Assembly (NCBI GenBank): GCA_039028975.1
Contig: JBCCHB010000041.1
Coordinates: 40,242 to 104,241 of the forward strand
Reading direction: 5' to 3'
Length of the DNA stretch: 64,000 bases
From: JAHBNG01 sp039028975
GTDB taxonomy: Bacteria; Chloroflexota; Anaerolineae; Caldilineales; Caldilineaceae
Made by a program: the position numbers and the translations under genes. Positions 7,915 through 19,700 of this stretch are shown piece by piece; the first letter of the stretch is position 1, and every line of letters begins with the position of its first letter. The notes under the pieces were generated by a model. That model saw only the letters and a list, made by a program, of their open reading frames with translations. It made no database searches and was not told the origin of the DNA.

Positions 7915-10900
7915 ATGCAACGATTTATCCGAACTACTCGTTATGGGCTCACTTTATTGGTTGCACTTTTTACATTGGCGATGTACGCTAGCCAGGCCCA
8001 AGCTGCCACAATCACTGTAAATACGACGAACACTGATATCGCAGTTGATGGCGGTTGTTCATTGACCGAGGCAATTATCAATGCCAATGATGATGCTCAA
8101 ACAAACACTGATTGTTCGGCTGGAAGTGGTGCAGACATAATCGAGTTGAGTGCAGCTACTTACTCGTACATTAGTGGAGCTAACTCAACTTCAGCCCTGC
8201 CATATGTCAGTAGCAGAATTACCATAAACGGTAATGGAGCTACTATAGTAGGAGTAGCTGAAGCCCCTAGTCTTGCTGTTATCTTTGTCTCTGGATATCT
8301 TACTTTACAAGATACCACACTTACAGGCGGAACTGGTGGTGGAATCGCGATTTCTGGAGGAAAAGTAGAACTCAACAACTGTACTGTGGCTAACAATTCA
8401 AATGATAGTAGCGGAGGCGGAATCGAAAATCATGGTGGAAATGTAACACTAAATGATTCGACTGTAAGCAATAACTATGCCAATGGATCGGGTGGTGGCA
8501 TCGTTAATTTTGGTCGAGGTGTTCTAACAATAAACAATAGCATAGTTAGCGATAACGTTAGCGTAAATGATGGCGGTGGTATCTGGAATTACGGAGATCA
8601 ATCAAGCCAGGGAGTCTTAGTACTTAACCAAAGTACAGTTCGTGATAATGCGGCGAACAGTGCTGGGGGTATTTTCAACAATGGCAATGCACTTATTTCA
8701 CTAAGTACAGTCCGTGGTAATTCTGGTATAGCGTCATCTGGAGGTATTTTTAACTCTGGTGATCTCAAAATAGTCCGTAGTATCATTGATGGTAATACAT
8801 CAAACGGACACGGTGGTGGAATTAGTCACTGGCAAGGTGGTACAGGCGTAACACTTGATATACAGAGAAGCACGATTGCCAATAATACGGGTATTGTCGG
8901 TGGTGGTATTTATAATGCATTTTTCATGGTGCTGACCGACAGCACCGTTAGCGGTAATACAGGTGGCGGAATATTTAATGAAAGCGAAGCTACCGTTACG
9001 AACAGTACTATCAGCCAAAACACACACACTGTTGGTGGTGGCATTTCCAATCGATGGATTCTTAATCTTAGTAGAACTATAATTAGTGGTAATATCGCAA
9101 CTGATGGCATAAGTGAAATCGCAAACGAAGACCCTCGGCTCACCCAAATTAACGCCGACGATTTTAATATCTTGGGACAAAGCAGCCAAACAAACAGCGA
9201 ATCGTTCCACAACTTCACTCCAACTGGTACTGATGTCTCAGCTACCAGCGATGGAACCAGTCCCACAGCCCTCGCTTCAATACTCGACACAGCTCTTGCC
9301 AGCAATGGTGGCTCTATCTTAACACATGTTCTGCCCAACGGTAGCCCCGCCATCGATGCTGCGCCTTCAGAAGCTTGCAGCGGTAGTGCTCAGAACCCAG
9401 TATCCCGAAATACCAATGGCGATGGGACTGCCTCTTCTTATGAATGTGATATCGGAGCATTTGAGGCCCCAGGAATTGTTGATTCCGATGTGAACCAGCC
9501 GCCCACTGTCGCTGATGACAACCACAGTACAAGCGAAGACAACACACTATCGGTGGCTAGCCCAGGGGTTTTAGCAAATGATATAGATGCTGATAATGAT
9601 CCAATAACATCCATACTAGTTGATCAGGCCATTCATGGGACTGTAATACTCGCTTTAGACGGTTCTTTTACCTACGAACCGAATCCTAATTTTCACGGTC
9701 TGGATAGTTTCACATACAAGGCTATTGATGGTACTGTCGATTCCACTGTTGCGACAGTATTTATCATGGTTTACGGCGTAAATGATGTCGCTACAACAAT
9801 TGATGATACATATGTGATAGACGAAGATAACGTCATCGCAACTCCAGCTCCAGGACCGCTGTATAACGATGAAAACATCATAAAGGTGTCTAATCCATGG
9901 AGTGGATCTGATATTGACGGAGATCCTGTGACCTTTGTTGCTGTGACCACACCAGAACACGGCACTATAAATGATCCATGGTGGTATGAACCAGATGCAA
10001 ACTTCAATGGTGAGGACAGCTTTACTTACAAAGTAAACGACGGAACTGAAGATTCCAACGTGGCCACTATTAGAATCATCATTAATCCGGTAAATGATGC
10101 CCCGGTAGCCTCCGATGATACTGCCACAACCAACGTAAACTCAAACGTCACTATTCGGATTCTTGATAATGATAATGATATAGATGTGGATTTGCTCTCA
10201 TTAGAAACAGTTGACGCTACTTCCGCTAATAATGGTAGCATAGTCACTAACGCAGACAACTCAGTTACCTACAATCCACCAAATGGCTTCGTCGGTACAG
10301 ATACCTTTAGCTACACCATTAACGACGGCAATGGCGGCACAGATTCAGCCATGGTAACTGTTGACATAATAGAGGCACCCTTATCATCTTTGATGGGACC
10401 CCATCTAAAAGACATCATGACTGTAGCTGTGGGAAATAGACATAGTTGCGCCTTGACGAATGTTGGCAGTGTACTCTGTTGGGGTTCAAATAGCAATGGG
10501 GAATTAGGTTATGGTCGACCCGCCGATACCCAAAATACGCCCAAATACGTCAGCGGACTCACCAGCGGAGTAATAGCCATCACCGCCGGAAATCAGCATA
10601 CCTGTGCGTTGGTGGATCCAGATGGTGATGGGCTGGGCGGCGTCAAGTGTTGGGGACGTAATAAGGAAGGTCAGCTTGGTAATGGTGATCATGGGGAAGT
10701 TACCAAGTTTACGCCCGTCGATGTGGCTGGACTCACCTCGGGAGTCCGTGACATTACGGCTGGCAACGACCATACTTGTGCTTTAGTAGACACTAATGGC
10801 GATGAGCTGGGTAGCGTCAAATGCTGGGGTTCGCACAAAGAGGGTCAACTAGGCATTGGAGAGGGCAATGGCGCCAAAAAGTTTTATGTTCCACAGGAAG

Positions 10901-13746
10901 TTTTGATTGGTGCCAATGTTAAAGCCATTGATGCTGGAGAAAAACACACTTGTACCGTCACCACAACCAATGTCCTGTGTTGGGGGCTAAACGCTGAAGG
11001 GCAGCTTGGAAATGGATCTATAAATAGCAGCTCGATACCTGAGCAAGTAAATGGACTAAATGGTGATGTCCGATCTATCTCCGCAGGCAGCTCTCACACA
11101 TGCGCTGTGAGTGATGCAGACGAAGTGAAGTGTTGGGGAAGCAATTCTAACCTCCAACTTGGTCGGGACATAGACACCGACAAAGCGACATCACCAGTTA
11201 TACCAGAGTGGTTTTTGAGCGACGCTCAACCTGAATCCATCAAAAGCGTATCTGCAGGTGAACAACATACTTGTGTTATCACGACGAGTAATGCAGTATT
11301 CTGTTGGGGCTCGAGTCGTGATGGTAGACTTGGTAATGGCAAACGATTCCCAGATAATAACTCAAATGCTCAAGTGACTAAGACCCCACAGAAAGTCATT
11401 GGCGTATCCCGCGGCGTGATTCACATCACCACCGGAGAACAACACAATTGCGCCGTGGTGGCTCGGGATGGCGATGGCTCCGGTAACGTGAGCTGCTGGG
11501 GAATCGTTAGTGAAAATTTTGGTCATCTTGGACACACTGAAAATCTCAAAGGAAATGCATCGCCTGGAGCGTCATATATTGATGACAGACTCGCGAAAAT
11601 TGCTGGTTGGCGAACTCACACATGTGCTATCGTAGATAACGACAATAATGGCATCGGTACTGTGCAGTGTTGGGGAGATGGCGACTCTGGGCATTTAGGT
11701 AACAGCGGGAGACTACATAGCCTACGAGCCGTGAGTCCGGATGGGCTAGGTACTGACAATGCGATTGATATCGGCACTGGCAGGGACCATAGTTGTGCCC
11801 TCATCCTGAATAATACATCCACAACCAAAGGCGGCGTCAAGTGCTGGGGTGCGAATGGCTCTAGACAAATAGGGGTAAACGGTAACCCAAACCGGCAACT
11901 GACTCCTGTTTATGTTCCAAGTGCTACTTCGGATGTAATCGATATAGCTGTAGGTGGAGCTCATAACTGCGCTCTTTTTGACCCAGATGATGATGGCAAA
12001 GGTAATGTAAAGTGTTGGGGGGATACAACAGGTGGCCAATTAGGTATCGGCGAATTTAACTTAGTTTTCCAGTCTACCCCCAGAGATGTGGTTGGTCTTG
12101 ACGAAGCAACCTTTGTAAATACTACGTCTGGTGTTAAGGCAATTGCTGCAGCCGACGATCTAAGCTGCGCCGTCATCGACCATAGCCCCAACGGCGACGA
12201 CGAAATTCGCTGCTGGGGGCGGGATTCGGGACCAGGTGGATCAGATAATAACGAGCCAGTCTCTATTGGAACAGTTGCTGAAGGGATCGCTGCCATCGAT
12301 GTTGGTGCCGATCATGCCTGTGTATTGACAGATACTGGCGGTGTGAAATGCTGGGGAAATAATAGTCGAGGGAAACTGGGAACAGACGACACAACGCCTC
12401 GTAACATACCGACCGATGTAGTTGGATTGTCCTCTGGTGCTGAGGTGCAGGCCATCAGTGTTGGCGACCGCCACACCTGTGCGCTTTCGTCGAGTGGCGG
12501 CGTCAAGTGTTGGGGAGGAGGTAACTATTACTTACTGGGCAATGACGACTACAATGCTTGGTCTAAAGTTCCTGTTGACGTCAACGGTTTACAGTCCGGC
12601 GTGACGGCCATCGCCGCTGGCGCAAGGCGTACCTGCGTATCCACCTCAAACGGTATGAAGTGCTGGGGTTCCAATCTGTATGGCGAATTAGGCAACGGCG
12701 TAGCCACAGAGATTATGTATGCCCCCGGCCATGTCATCGCCCCCAACCCCAATCATCCACCAATTGCCGTTGATGATTTTGTCTCTACAAATATCAACAT
12801 GCCCGTCGTCATCGATATTCTGGCCAACGATACAGACGAAGACGCCACGGATAGCATAGAAATACTTGGCAATTCGTTTTTTGGCACGCCGAATGGAAGC
12901 GTCCAGCGTAATGATAACAATACTTTTGCCTATACACCTGACACCAACTTCGTCGGTGTTGATATTATTCGTTACACAATCCGCGATGATCACGGTGTAG
13001 AAGATAATGGGAGTGTGTTTGTTACCGTCTCTCCAGTCAATCCAGATGATCCTGCTTTGGAAGAGGTGGCACAAGCAGTCGATCCAGCCCAGGAAACCAA
13101 CTTCTCCTACACCAACAGCCAGGATGCAGCTAAATTTACCCATATCACCGTCCCCGCGGGTGCAACCACCGAGGATGTAGTACTTGTCTATACAGAGACA
13201 GCCGCACCAACCACTGGCGGCACGCCCGCTGGCTTTGAGTTGGCTGGTCGTCACTTTACCTTGGATGCGTATCTCAACGGTTCATCGATTGATGACTTTG
13301 CCTTCGTCTATCCAACCCAACTCACCATAAGCTACGGCGACATCCCTGGCCAGAACCCCGAAACGCTTACCCTGCGGTATTGGGAGGAGGGCGGCGAAGA
13401 TTGGTCGACTGACGGCATCTCCTGTAATCCGCCAGACTTAGCCAATCAGACCATCACCTGTGCTATCAACCATCTCACAGAGTTTGCCATCTTCGCCCAG
13501 CCTGGCGCACAGACAGGCGATGTTAACTGTAGTGGTGATGTCAGTGGCCTAGACGGCTACTTCATCCTACAGTGGGAAAATGGTGTGCGTGCAGATAGCG
13601 GTCAGTGTGCCACTGCTAATGACACTGTCTATCTATCTTCTTGTGATGTCAATGGTGATGGCAACTGCACCGGCTTCGACGGCTTCTTGCTCTTGCAGTG
13701 CGAAGCGGGTATTAGCAACGGCTTCTGCCCGATTGACAGCCAATAA
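7915..13746 (+). CDS. Giant secreted beta-helix/RCC1 protein with dockerin-like end
   Basis: I start at ATG 7915 because AGGAG precedes it by 8 bases and the next gene begins with nearly the same residues (MQRFIRTTR against MQRFNRTTR). The 1943-residue chain has a signal peptide (1-31); a parallel beta-helix with 'CSLTEAI' and about 12 Pmp-like 'GGGI.N.G' turns (to about 500); three cadherin-like 'VNDAP.A.DD' domains (about 525-820); 14 RCC1 blades marked by 'CWG' (about 825-1610); one more cadherin-like domain; a beta domain ending 'NHLTEFAIFA'; and a dockerin-like tail with two calcium loops, 'DVNCSGDVSGLDGYFIL' and 'DVNGDGNCTGFDGFLLL'. It is an extracellular adhesion or scaffold protein. 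The dockerin would bind a cohesin such as that encoded at 20904. Confidence 0.9.
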   Translation: MQRFIRTTRYGLTLLVALFTLAMYASQAQAATITVNTTNTDIAVDGGCSLTEAIINANDDAQTNTDCSAGSGADIIELSAATYSYISGANSTSALPYVSSRITINGNGATIVGVAEAPSLAVIFVSGYLTLQDTTLTGGTGGGIAISGGKVELNNCTVANNSNDSSGGGIENHGGNVTLNDSTVSNNYANGSGGGIVNFGRGVLTINNSIVSDNVSVNDGGGIWNYGDQSSQGVLVLNQSTVRDNAANSAGGIFNNGNALISLSTVRGNSGIASSGGIFNSGDLKIVRSIIDGNTSNGHGGGISHWQGGTGVTLDIQRSTIANNTGIVGGGIYNAFFMVLTDSTVSGNTGGGIFNESEATVTNSTISQNTHTVGGGISNRWILNLSRTIISGNIATDGISEIANEDPRLTQINADDFNILGQSSQTNSESFHNFTPTGTDVSATSDGTSPTALASILDTALASNGGSILTHVLPNGSPAIDAAPSEACSGSAQNPVSRNTNGDGTASSYECDIGAFEAPGIVDSDVNQPPTVADDNHSTSEDNTLSVASPGVLANDIDADNDPITSILVDQAIHGTVILALDGSFTYEPNPNFHGLDSFTYKAIDGTVDSTVATVFIMVYGVNDVATTIDDTYVIDEDNVIATPAPGPLYNDENIIKVSNPWSGSDIDGDPVTFVAVTTPEHGTINDPWWYEPDANFNGEDSFTYKVNDGTEDSNVATIRIIINPVNDAPVASDDTATTNVNSNVTIRILDNDNDIDVDLLSLETVDATSANNGSIVTNADNSVTYNPPNGFVGTDTFSYTINDGNGGTDSAMVTVDIIEAPLSSLMGPHLKDIMTVAVGNRHSCALTNVGSVLCWGSNSNGELGYGRPADTQNTPKYVSGLTSGVIAITAGNQHTCALVDPDGDGLGGVKCWGRNKEGQLGNGDHGEVTKFTPVDVAGLTSGVRDITAGNDHTCALVDTNGDELGSVKCWGSHKEGQLGIGEGNGAKKFYVPQEVLIGANVKAIDAGEKHTCTVTTTNVLCWGLNAEGQLGNGSINSSSIPEQVNGLNGDVRSISAGSSHTCAVSDADEVKCWGSNSNLQLGRDIDTDKATSPVIPEWFLSDAQPESIKSVSAGEQHTCVITTSNAVFCWGSSRDGRLGNGKRFPDNNSNAQVTKTPQKVIGVSRGVIHITTGEQHNCAVVARDGDGSGNVSCWGIVSENFGHLGHTENLKGNASPGASYIDDRLAKIAGWRTHTCAIVDNDNNGIGTVQCWGDGDSGHLGNSGRLHSLRAVSPDGLGTDNAIDIGTGRDHSCALILNNTSTTKGGVKCWGANGSRQIGVNGNPNRQLTPVYVPSATSDVIDIAVGGAHNCALFDPDDDGKGNVKCWGDTTGGQLGIGEFNLVFQSTPRDVVGLDEATFVNTTSGVKAIAAADDLSCAVIDHSPNGDDEIRCWGRDSGPGGSDNNEPVSIGTVAEGIAAIDVGADHACVLTDTGGVKCWGNNSRGKLGTDDTTPRNIPTDVVGLSSGAEVQAISVGDRHTCALSSSGGVKCWGGGNYYLLGNDDYNAWSKVPVDVNGLQSGVTAIAAGARRTCVSTSNGMKCWGSNLYGELGNGVATEIMYAPGHVIAPNPNHPPIAVDDFVSTNINMPVVIDILANDTDEDATDSIEILGNSFFGTPNGSVQRNDNNTFAYTPDTNFVGVDIIRYTIRDDHGVEDNGSVFVTVSPVNPDDPALEEVAQAVDPAQETNFSYTNSQDAAKFTHITVPAGATTEDVVLVYTETAAPTTGGTPAGFELAGRHFTLDAYLNGSSIDDFAFVYPTQLTISYGDIPGQNPETLTLRYWEEGGEDWSTDGISCNPPDLANQTITCAINHLTEFAIFAQPGAQTGDVNCSGDVSGLDGYFILQWENGVRADSGQCATANDTVYLSSCDVNGDGNCTGFDGFLLLQCEAGISNGFCPIDSQ

Positions 13747-13779
13747 CCAGACCCCGATCGAATTTTCAGGAGGTACCAA

Positions 13780-16700
13780 ATGCAACGATTTAACCGAACG
13801 ACCCGATTTGGACGCACATTGTTGATTGCGTTGTTCTGCGTGATTTTGAGCAACCTACCCATAGACTCCAATCTGCTGCGCAGTTTACCCGTGCTGTCAG
13901 AGAATATGGCTCAGGCTTTAGAAACCAAGTCCGCCCAAGCGGCTCCAATCCTCCAAGAAACGCCGCTTCTGCGCAATATCACTTCGGTTGCTGCTGGAGG
14001 AAGTCATACTTGCGCACTTACCTCGACTGGTGGAGTAAAATGTTGGGGCAAGAATCAGTATGGACAATTGGGAAACGGCACAACCGAAGACAGCCCCGTA
14101 CCTATGGACGTTTCTGGTTTGTCTTCTGGCGTAACGGCAATCGCTGCTGGTGGTTCACGTACTTGTGCCTTGACGACTATAGGTGGAGTAAAATGTTGGG
14201 GCTATAATTGGAGAGGCGGTGTAGGAGATGGTTCCACAACCAACCGTATAACCCCTGTAGATGTAAATGGATTAACCTCCGGTGTTATTGCTATCACGGT
14301 CGGTGGCGGTCATGCTTGCGCTTTAACTACTGGTGGAGGAGTAAAATGTTGGGGCTATAATCGCTATGGTGGCTTAGGTGATGGTTCTACAGTTGATAGC
14401 TTGATTCCGGTAGATGTAAGTGGTTTAAGTACAGGCGTCTCCTCGATCAGTGCAGGAGGAGCTCGAACATGCGCACTGCTCAATAGCGGTAGCGTAAAAT
14501 GTTGGGGCTATAATCGCTATGGCGGCATAGGAGATGGTTCCACAATAGATAAACTGACACCTGTTGATGTACTGGGTATCAATGAAGACGTCACTGCAAT
14601 TGCCGTTGGTGGAAGCCACGTTTGTGCTTTAACGACTGCTGGCGGTGTGAAGTGTTGGGGCTATAATTATTATGGTCAACTGGGAGACGATACATGGACC
14701 ACTCGCGCTACCCCCGTTGACGTAACTGGATTAAGTTCCGGGATGATTGCTATCACTGCTGGGGGAAATCATACTTGTGCGCTTTCACAATATAACGGCA
14801 TTGTCAAATGCTGGGGTGGCACAGGTTCTGGCTCGCGTTGGAGTGTTTCGACTCCGATGAACACAGCATATTTTAACAGACATGTATCCGCTGGCAGTTC
14901 TCATACCTGTTCATTAAGCTATTGGGGTACGGTAAGATGCTGGGGCGCTAATTACTCGGGACAGTTGGGGACTTTTGGATATATTGAAAATAGCCCTACC
15001 TCTGTGAATGTGCTTACTCCACATGCATATTCTGCTTTGGCTGTTGGCACTTCTCATACTTGTGGCTTAACCACTTTGGGGTATGTGAAATGTTGGGGAA
15101 ATAACTACAATGGGCAATTAGGGAATAACTCATTTACATCAAGTGAAACCCCGAAAAGCGTAATTGGGCTTTACTCAAACATAATATCTATATCGGCTGG
15201 GGAAAAGTATTCGTGTGCATTGACTAGCGGCGGTGGTGTGAAATGTTGGGGAACCCAAAAGAGAAGTAACGGTTGGTTCAGACCCGGTTCAAGATTGCCT
15301 CAAGATATAAGTGGGTTGACCGATGGAGTGGTTGCCATCACCTCAGGCAAAAACCATACATGTGCACTAACGACTGAAGGCCGAGTCAAATGTTGGGGAC
15401 AACCTGGCCCCAAATTGGGTAGTAGTTCATATTCATCTTACACGCTTAGCAGGCCGGTAGACGTAGGCGAACTTTCATCTGTAATTGCAATCGCTGCTGG
15501 TGGTTACCACACTTGTGCACTTACCAATAGCGGAGGAGTCAAGTGCTGGGGTTCAAATTATAGTGGACAACTGGGCAATGGCACCAATAAAGGCAGTGCA
15601 ACTCCAGTAAATGTTACCGGACTCCAATCTGGAGTAATTGCAATCACAGCTGCTGGCTCACATACCTGCGCATTAACAAGCAACCACGGCGTAAAATGTT
15701 GGGGGTACAATAGTAATGGTCAATTAGGTGACGGCACTTCGCAAGCACGCAATATGCCGACAGATGTGGTTGGAATCATCTCGTCAGTTGATACAATTTC
15801 TGCTGGTGACCGTCATACTTGCGCATTGACCAATAGTGGCGAAGCCAAATGTTGGGGTAAGAATAATAATGGTCAGTTAGGCGATGGTTCATTTATTGAG
15901 CAGAAAACACCTGTTGATGTAGGTGGTTTAACCGTTGGACTCGTTTCGATATCGGCAGGGGGGGCTCATACTTGTGGCGTAACAAGCAATGGTGGCCTTT
16001 TATGTTGGGGGTTTAATGGTTTTGGTCAGCTCGGAGACGGCAATGGTCGCACAGTCACGAGGCCAAAATCTGTTATTAATCCTCAAGGAACTCTTCCACC
16101 AATCGCAACTGACGATTCCTACATGGCACTGGAAGACACTGTTTTCTCTGAGGGAGACTCTGGTGTACTGTCCAACGACACCGACGATGGTGGTAATCCG
16201 CTTACGGCTCTTCTCGTTGAATCAACCGAGAACGGTACGTTAACCTTGGCGGCCAACGGTTCATTTAGCTACCAACCCAATGCTGACTTCCATGGTGAAG
16301 ACACATTTACTTATAAGGCCAACAACGGTACCGAGAACTCTAACGAGGCTACTGTCTCTATCACCATAAGCCCAGTCAATGATCCTCCTGTTGCCCTCGA
16401 CGGCACCTACAAATCCGAAGAAGATACGGTTCTGACCATTGCTGCGCCAGGCGTCCTACTGAATGTTCAGGATGTTGATGGTAATTCGTTAACTGTATCT
16501 GAAGTGACACCGCCAAACCATGGGGCGCTGTCACTTCAGTCAGATGGCTCCTTCATCTACACACCAGATCTGGACTTCAACGGTACCGATACCTTTACCT
16601 ACAAGGCCAATGACGGCACGGCCGATTCAAATACCGCAACCATTACCTTTGACTTTGATCCAGTCAATGATGCGCCTGTTACAGTTGATGATGCATATGA

Positions 16701-19700
16701 AACTGACGAAGATGCCGAATTGACCATCGACACCCCTGGTATTCTAGACAACGATTCAGACGCAGATAACAACCCGCTTAAGGCCATTCAACTGGCGTCA
16801 CCAAGCAATGGAACACTCACTCTAAATCAGAACGGATCCTTTGTCTATACACCCAACCTCAACTTTAGCGGTACCGATACCTTTACCTACAAAGCCAATG
16901 ACGAAACCGAAGATTCCGACGCAAGTACAGTCTCCATCACAGTCAATCCTATTAATGATCCACCGATTGCCATCGTCGATAGCTACAGCGTTAACGAAGA
17001 TAACGCACTCACTGTGGAACTGGCTAATGCGGTTCTGGACAATGATAGCGACCCAGAAGGGGACGCCTTAACGGCCATTCTGGTTTCTACTGTCTCCTAC
17101 GGGGGACTCTCTCTCAACGAAGACGGAACCTTCTCATATACGCCTAATCCAGATTACAGCGGCGATGATAGCTTTACTTACATCGTTACCGATGGCAACG
17201 AGGAATCGGACGAAACCCAAGTCAACATAACGATTAATCCTCAGAATGATGGTCCAGTAGCGACCGACGATACAGCCACAACCTACATAAATACAAGTAT
17301 AGACATTCCCCTGCTTGAAAATGATGCCGATGTTGATCTAGACGACATATCTCTAGCAGGGGCTGATGCATCAACCTTAAATAATGGCAGTATCGTCGTC
17401 AACGCCGACGAAAGCGTGGCTTACACGCCCGCCAATGGATTTACGGGGCTAGATACATTCAGCTATACGATCAACGATGGCAACGGTGAGTCTGATATAG
17501 GTACCGTGACGGTCTCGGTACAAGAGGTTCTGCCCTCTTCACTAATCGGGCCATTGCTACAAGATATTACGAAGGTCACGGCTGGTGAAGATCATACTTG
17601 CGCCTTAACAGATAGCGGAGGCGTCTTATGCTGGGGAGACAATTGGGCTGGCCAGTTAGGGCATGGTACGCCCTTTGGTGGGAGAGAGAATACGCCCAAA
17701 TACGTTAGTGGTCTGTCCAGTGGCGTCATTGCTATTGCAGCAGGGCAATACTTTACCTGTGCCTTGGTAGACCCTGATGGCGATGGACTCGGTGGCGTCA
17801 AATGTTGGGGACGGAATGACAACGGTCACCTTGGCAATGGCGATACGAGTGATGTTGGTCGCTTGACGCCTGTCAATGTAGCAGGTCTGTCTAGCGGCGT
17901 TAGAGCAATTGCCCTTGGGCAGGATCATGCTTGTGCTCTGGTGGATTCTGACAACGATGGGTTAGGCAGCGTCAAATGCTGGGGCGATAACTCCTGGTCA
18001 CAGCTAGGCAATGGTGGCACCAATGATCCACCTGCAACAGCCTATACACCGGTCGATGTCGTTGGACTTGGCAATAACGTTAAAGCCATAGCGGCTGGGG
18101 TCTATCATACCTGTGCGGTAACGACATCCGATGTTCAGTGCTGGGGCGATAACGATGTAGGGCAATTAGGCAACAATGATGAGACCGGAACCTCTCAACC
18201 AACACCTGTACAGGTTGTCGGATTAGGTAGCGAAGTACTGTCCATAGCGGCTGGGCATTGGCATACTTGTGTTGTTACAAACAACGGAGCTGCCAACGAG
18301 GCTGTCAAGTGCTGGGGAAGCAACCCACATCGGCAATTAGGTTTCAATACAGGTGGCTTTTCTGTGCGCCAGCCCGCTGAGGCCAGCAATTTATCCGAAT
18401 TTGTAGTTAAAATAGCAGGTGGCAGCGGTCATACATGTGTCATCACAACGAATGGGGCAGCCCAATGTTGGGGCCGCGGTGATGAAGGTCAGTTAGGCAA
18501 TGGAAGAATCCCCCTACCTGGCACTAATTCCTCTGAATGGGCAATTCCACAAGATGTTATCGGGCTTGATAGCGGCGTGATTGATATCGCAGCGAATTGG
18601 TATCACAGTTGCGCGGTTGTGGACTCGGATAACAGCGGTAGCGGTAGTGTGCGCTGTTGGGGACAAAATGGTCAAAGTTCAGTTAGCCGTCTGGGTATTG
18701 TAGAAGATCTTGATGGCAGCCCCGCACCAGCCGATACGCTTATCAACGATAATCTGGCTGTTCTTGCGGCTGGCGAATTCCACACGTGTGGTTTGATTGA
18801 TATTGATGATGACGGTGTTGGCTCTGTTCAGTGCTGGGGACACAATGATTCGGGAGAGATTGGCAACGGTACCAGAGCACAGCAAGTCCGACCTGTAGAG
18901 GTCGAAAACCTAGGGAGCAACATCAAGGATGTTAAATCCGAACGCAATAATGTCTGTGCCCTGACAACAGAAGGTGGTGTTTTCTGCTGGGGTGGGAGTT
19001 CGACCGGTCAAAATGGCATCTTTGGTGCTCCAAATTGGCAAACTACTGCTGTGGAGATCCCGCAATTGCAATCTGGTGTAAAAGATATTGCTGTTGGTGG
19101 TGACCACAACTGTGCCTTGATTGGTTCAGACAGTGATGATAACGGTCGTGTCCAATGCTGGGGTGATAATAGCAATGGCGAATTAGGTACAGGTAATTCT
19201 GGTACTACCAGCAATCAAATCCCTCAAGACGTAATCGGTTTAGATTCACGAGTAGCTGCGCTAGCTGCAGGTGAAAACGAGACGTGTGCAGCGCTCAATG
19301 ATGGCGAGATTCGATGTTGGGGAAATGATTACAATTATCCAGACACAACTCCGCCAACGCCCACAGGAACGCCACGTACGATAGGGACTATCACAGGAGG
19401 CATCATAGCACTCAGCATAGGGGAAGATCATGCTTGTGCGCTTACCAATAACAATGGCGTGAAATGCTGGACACACAACGATCGTATTATTAGTGATGTA
19501 CCTGGATTGACTTCGGGAGTTACAGCAATTGATGCGGGTGAATTTCATACTTGTGCATTAATGGACACAGGCGGTGTCAAGTGCTGGGGTGATGGTAATC
19601 AAGGTCAGCTAGGCATTGGCAGCTACTCAGCATTTTCAGAAACCCCGGTTGATGTTAGCGGGTTAACGTCTGGCGTCAACGCTATCACTGCTGGCAAAAA

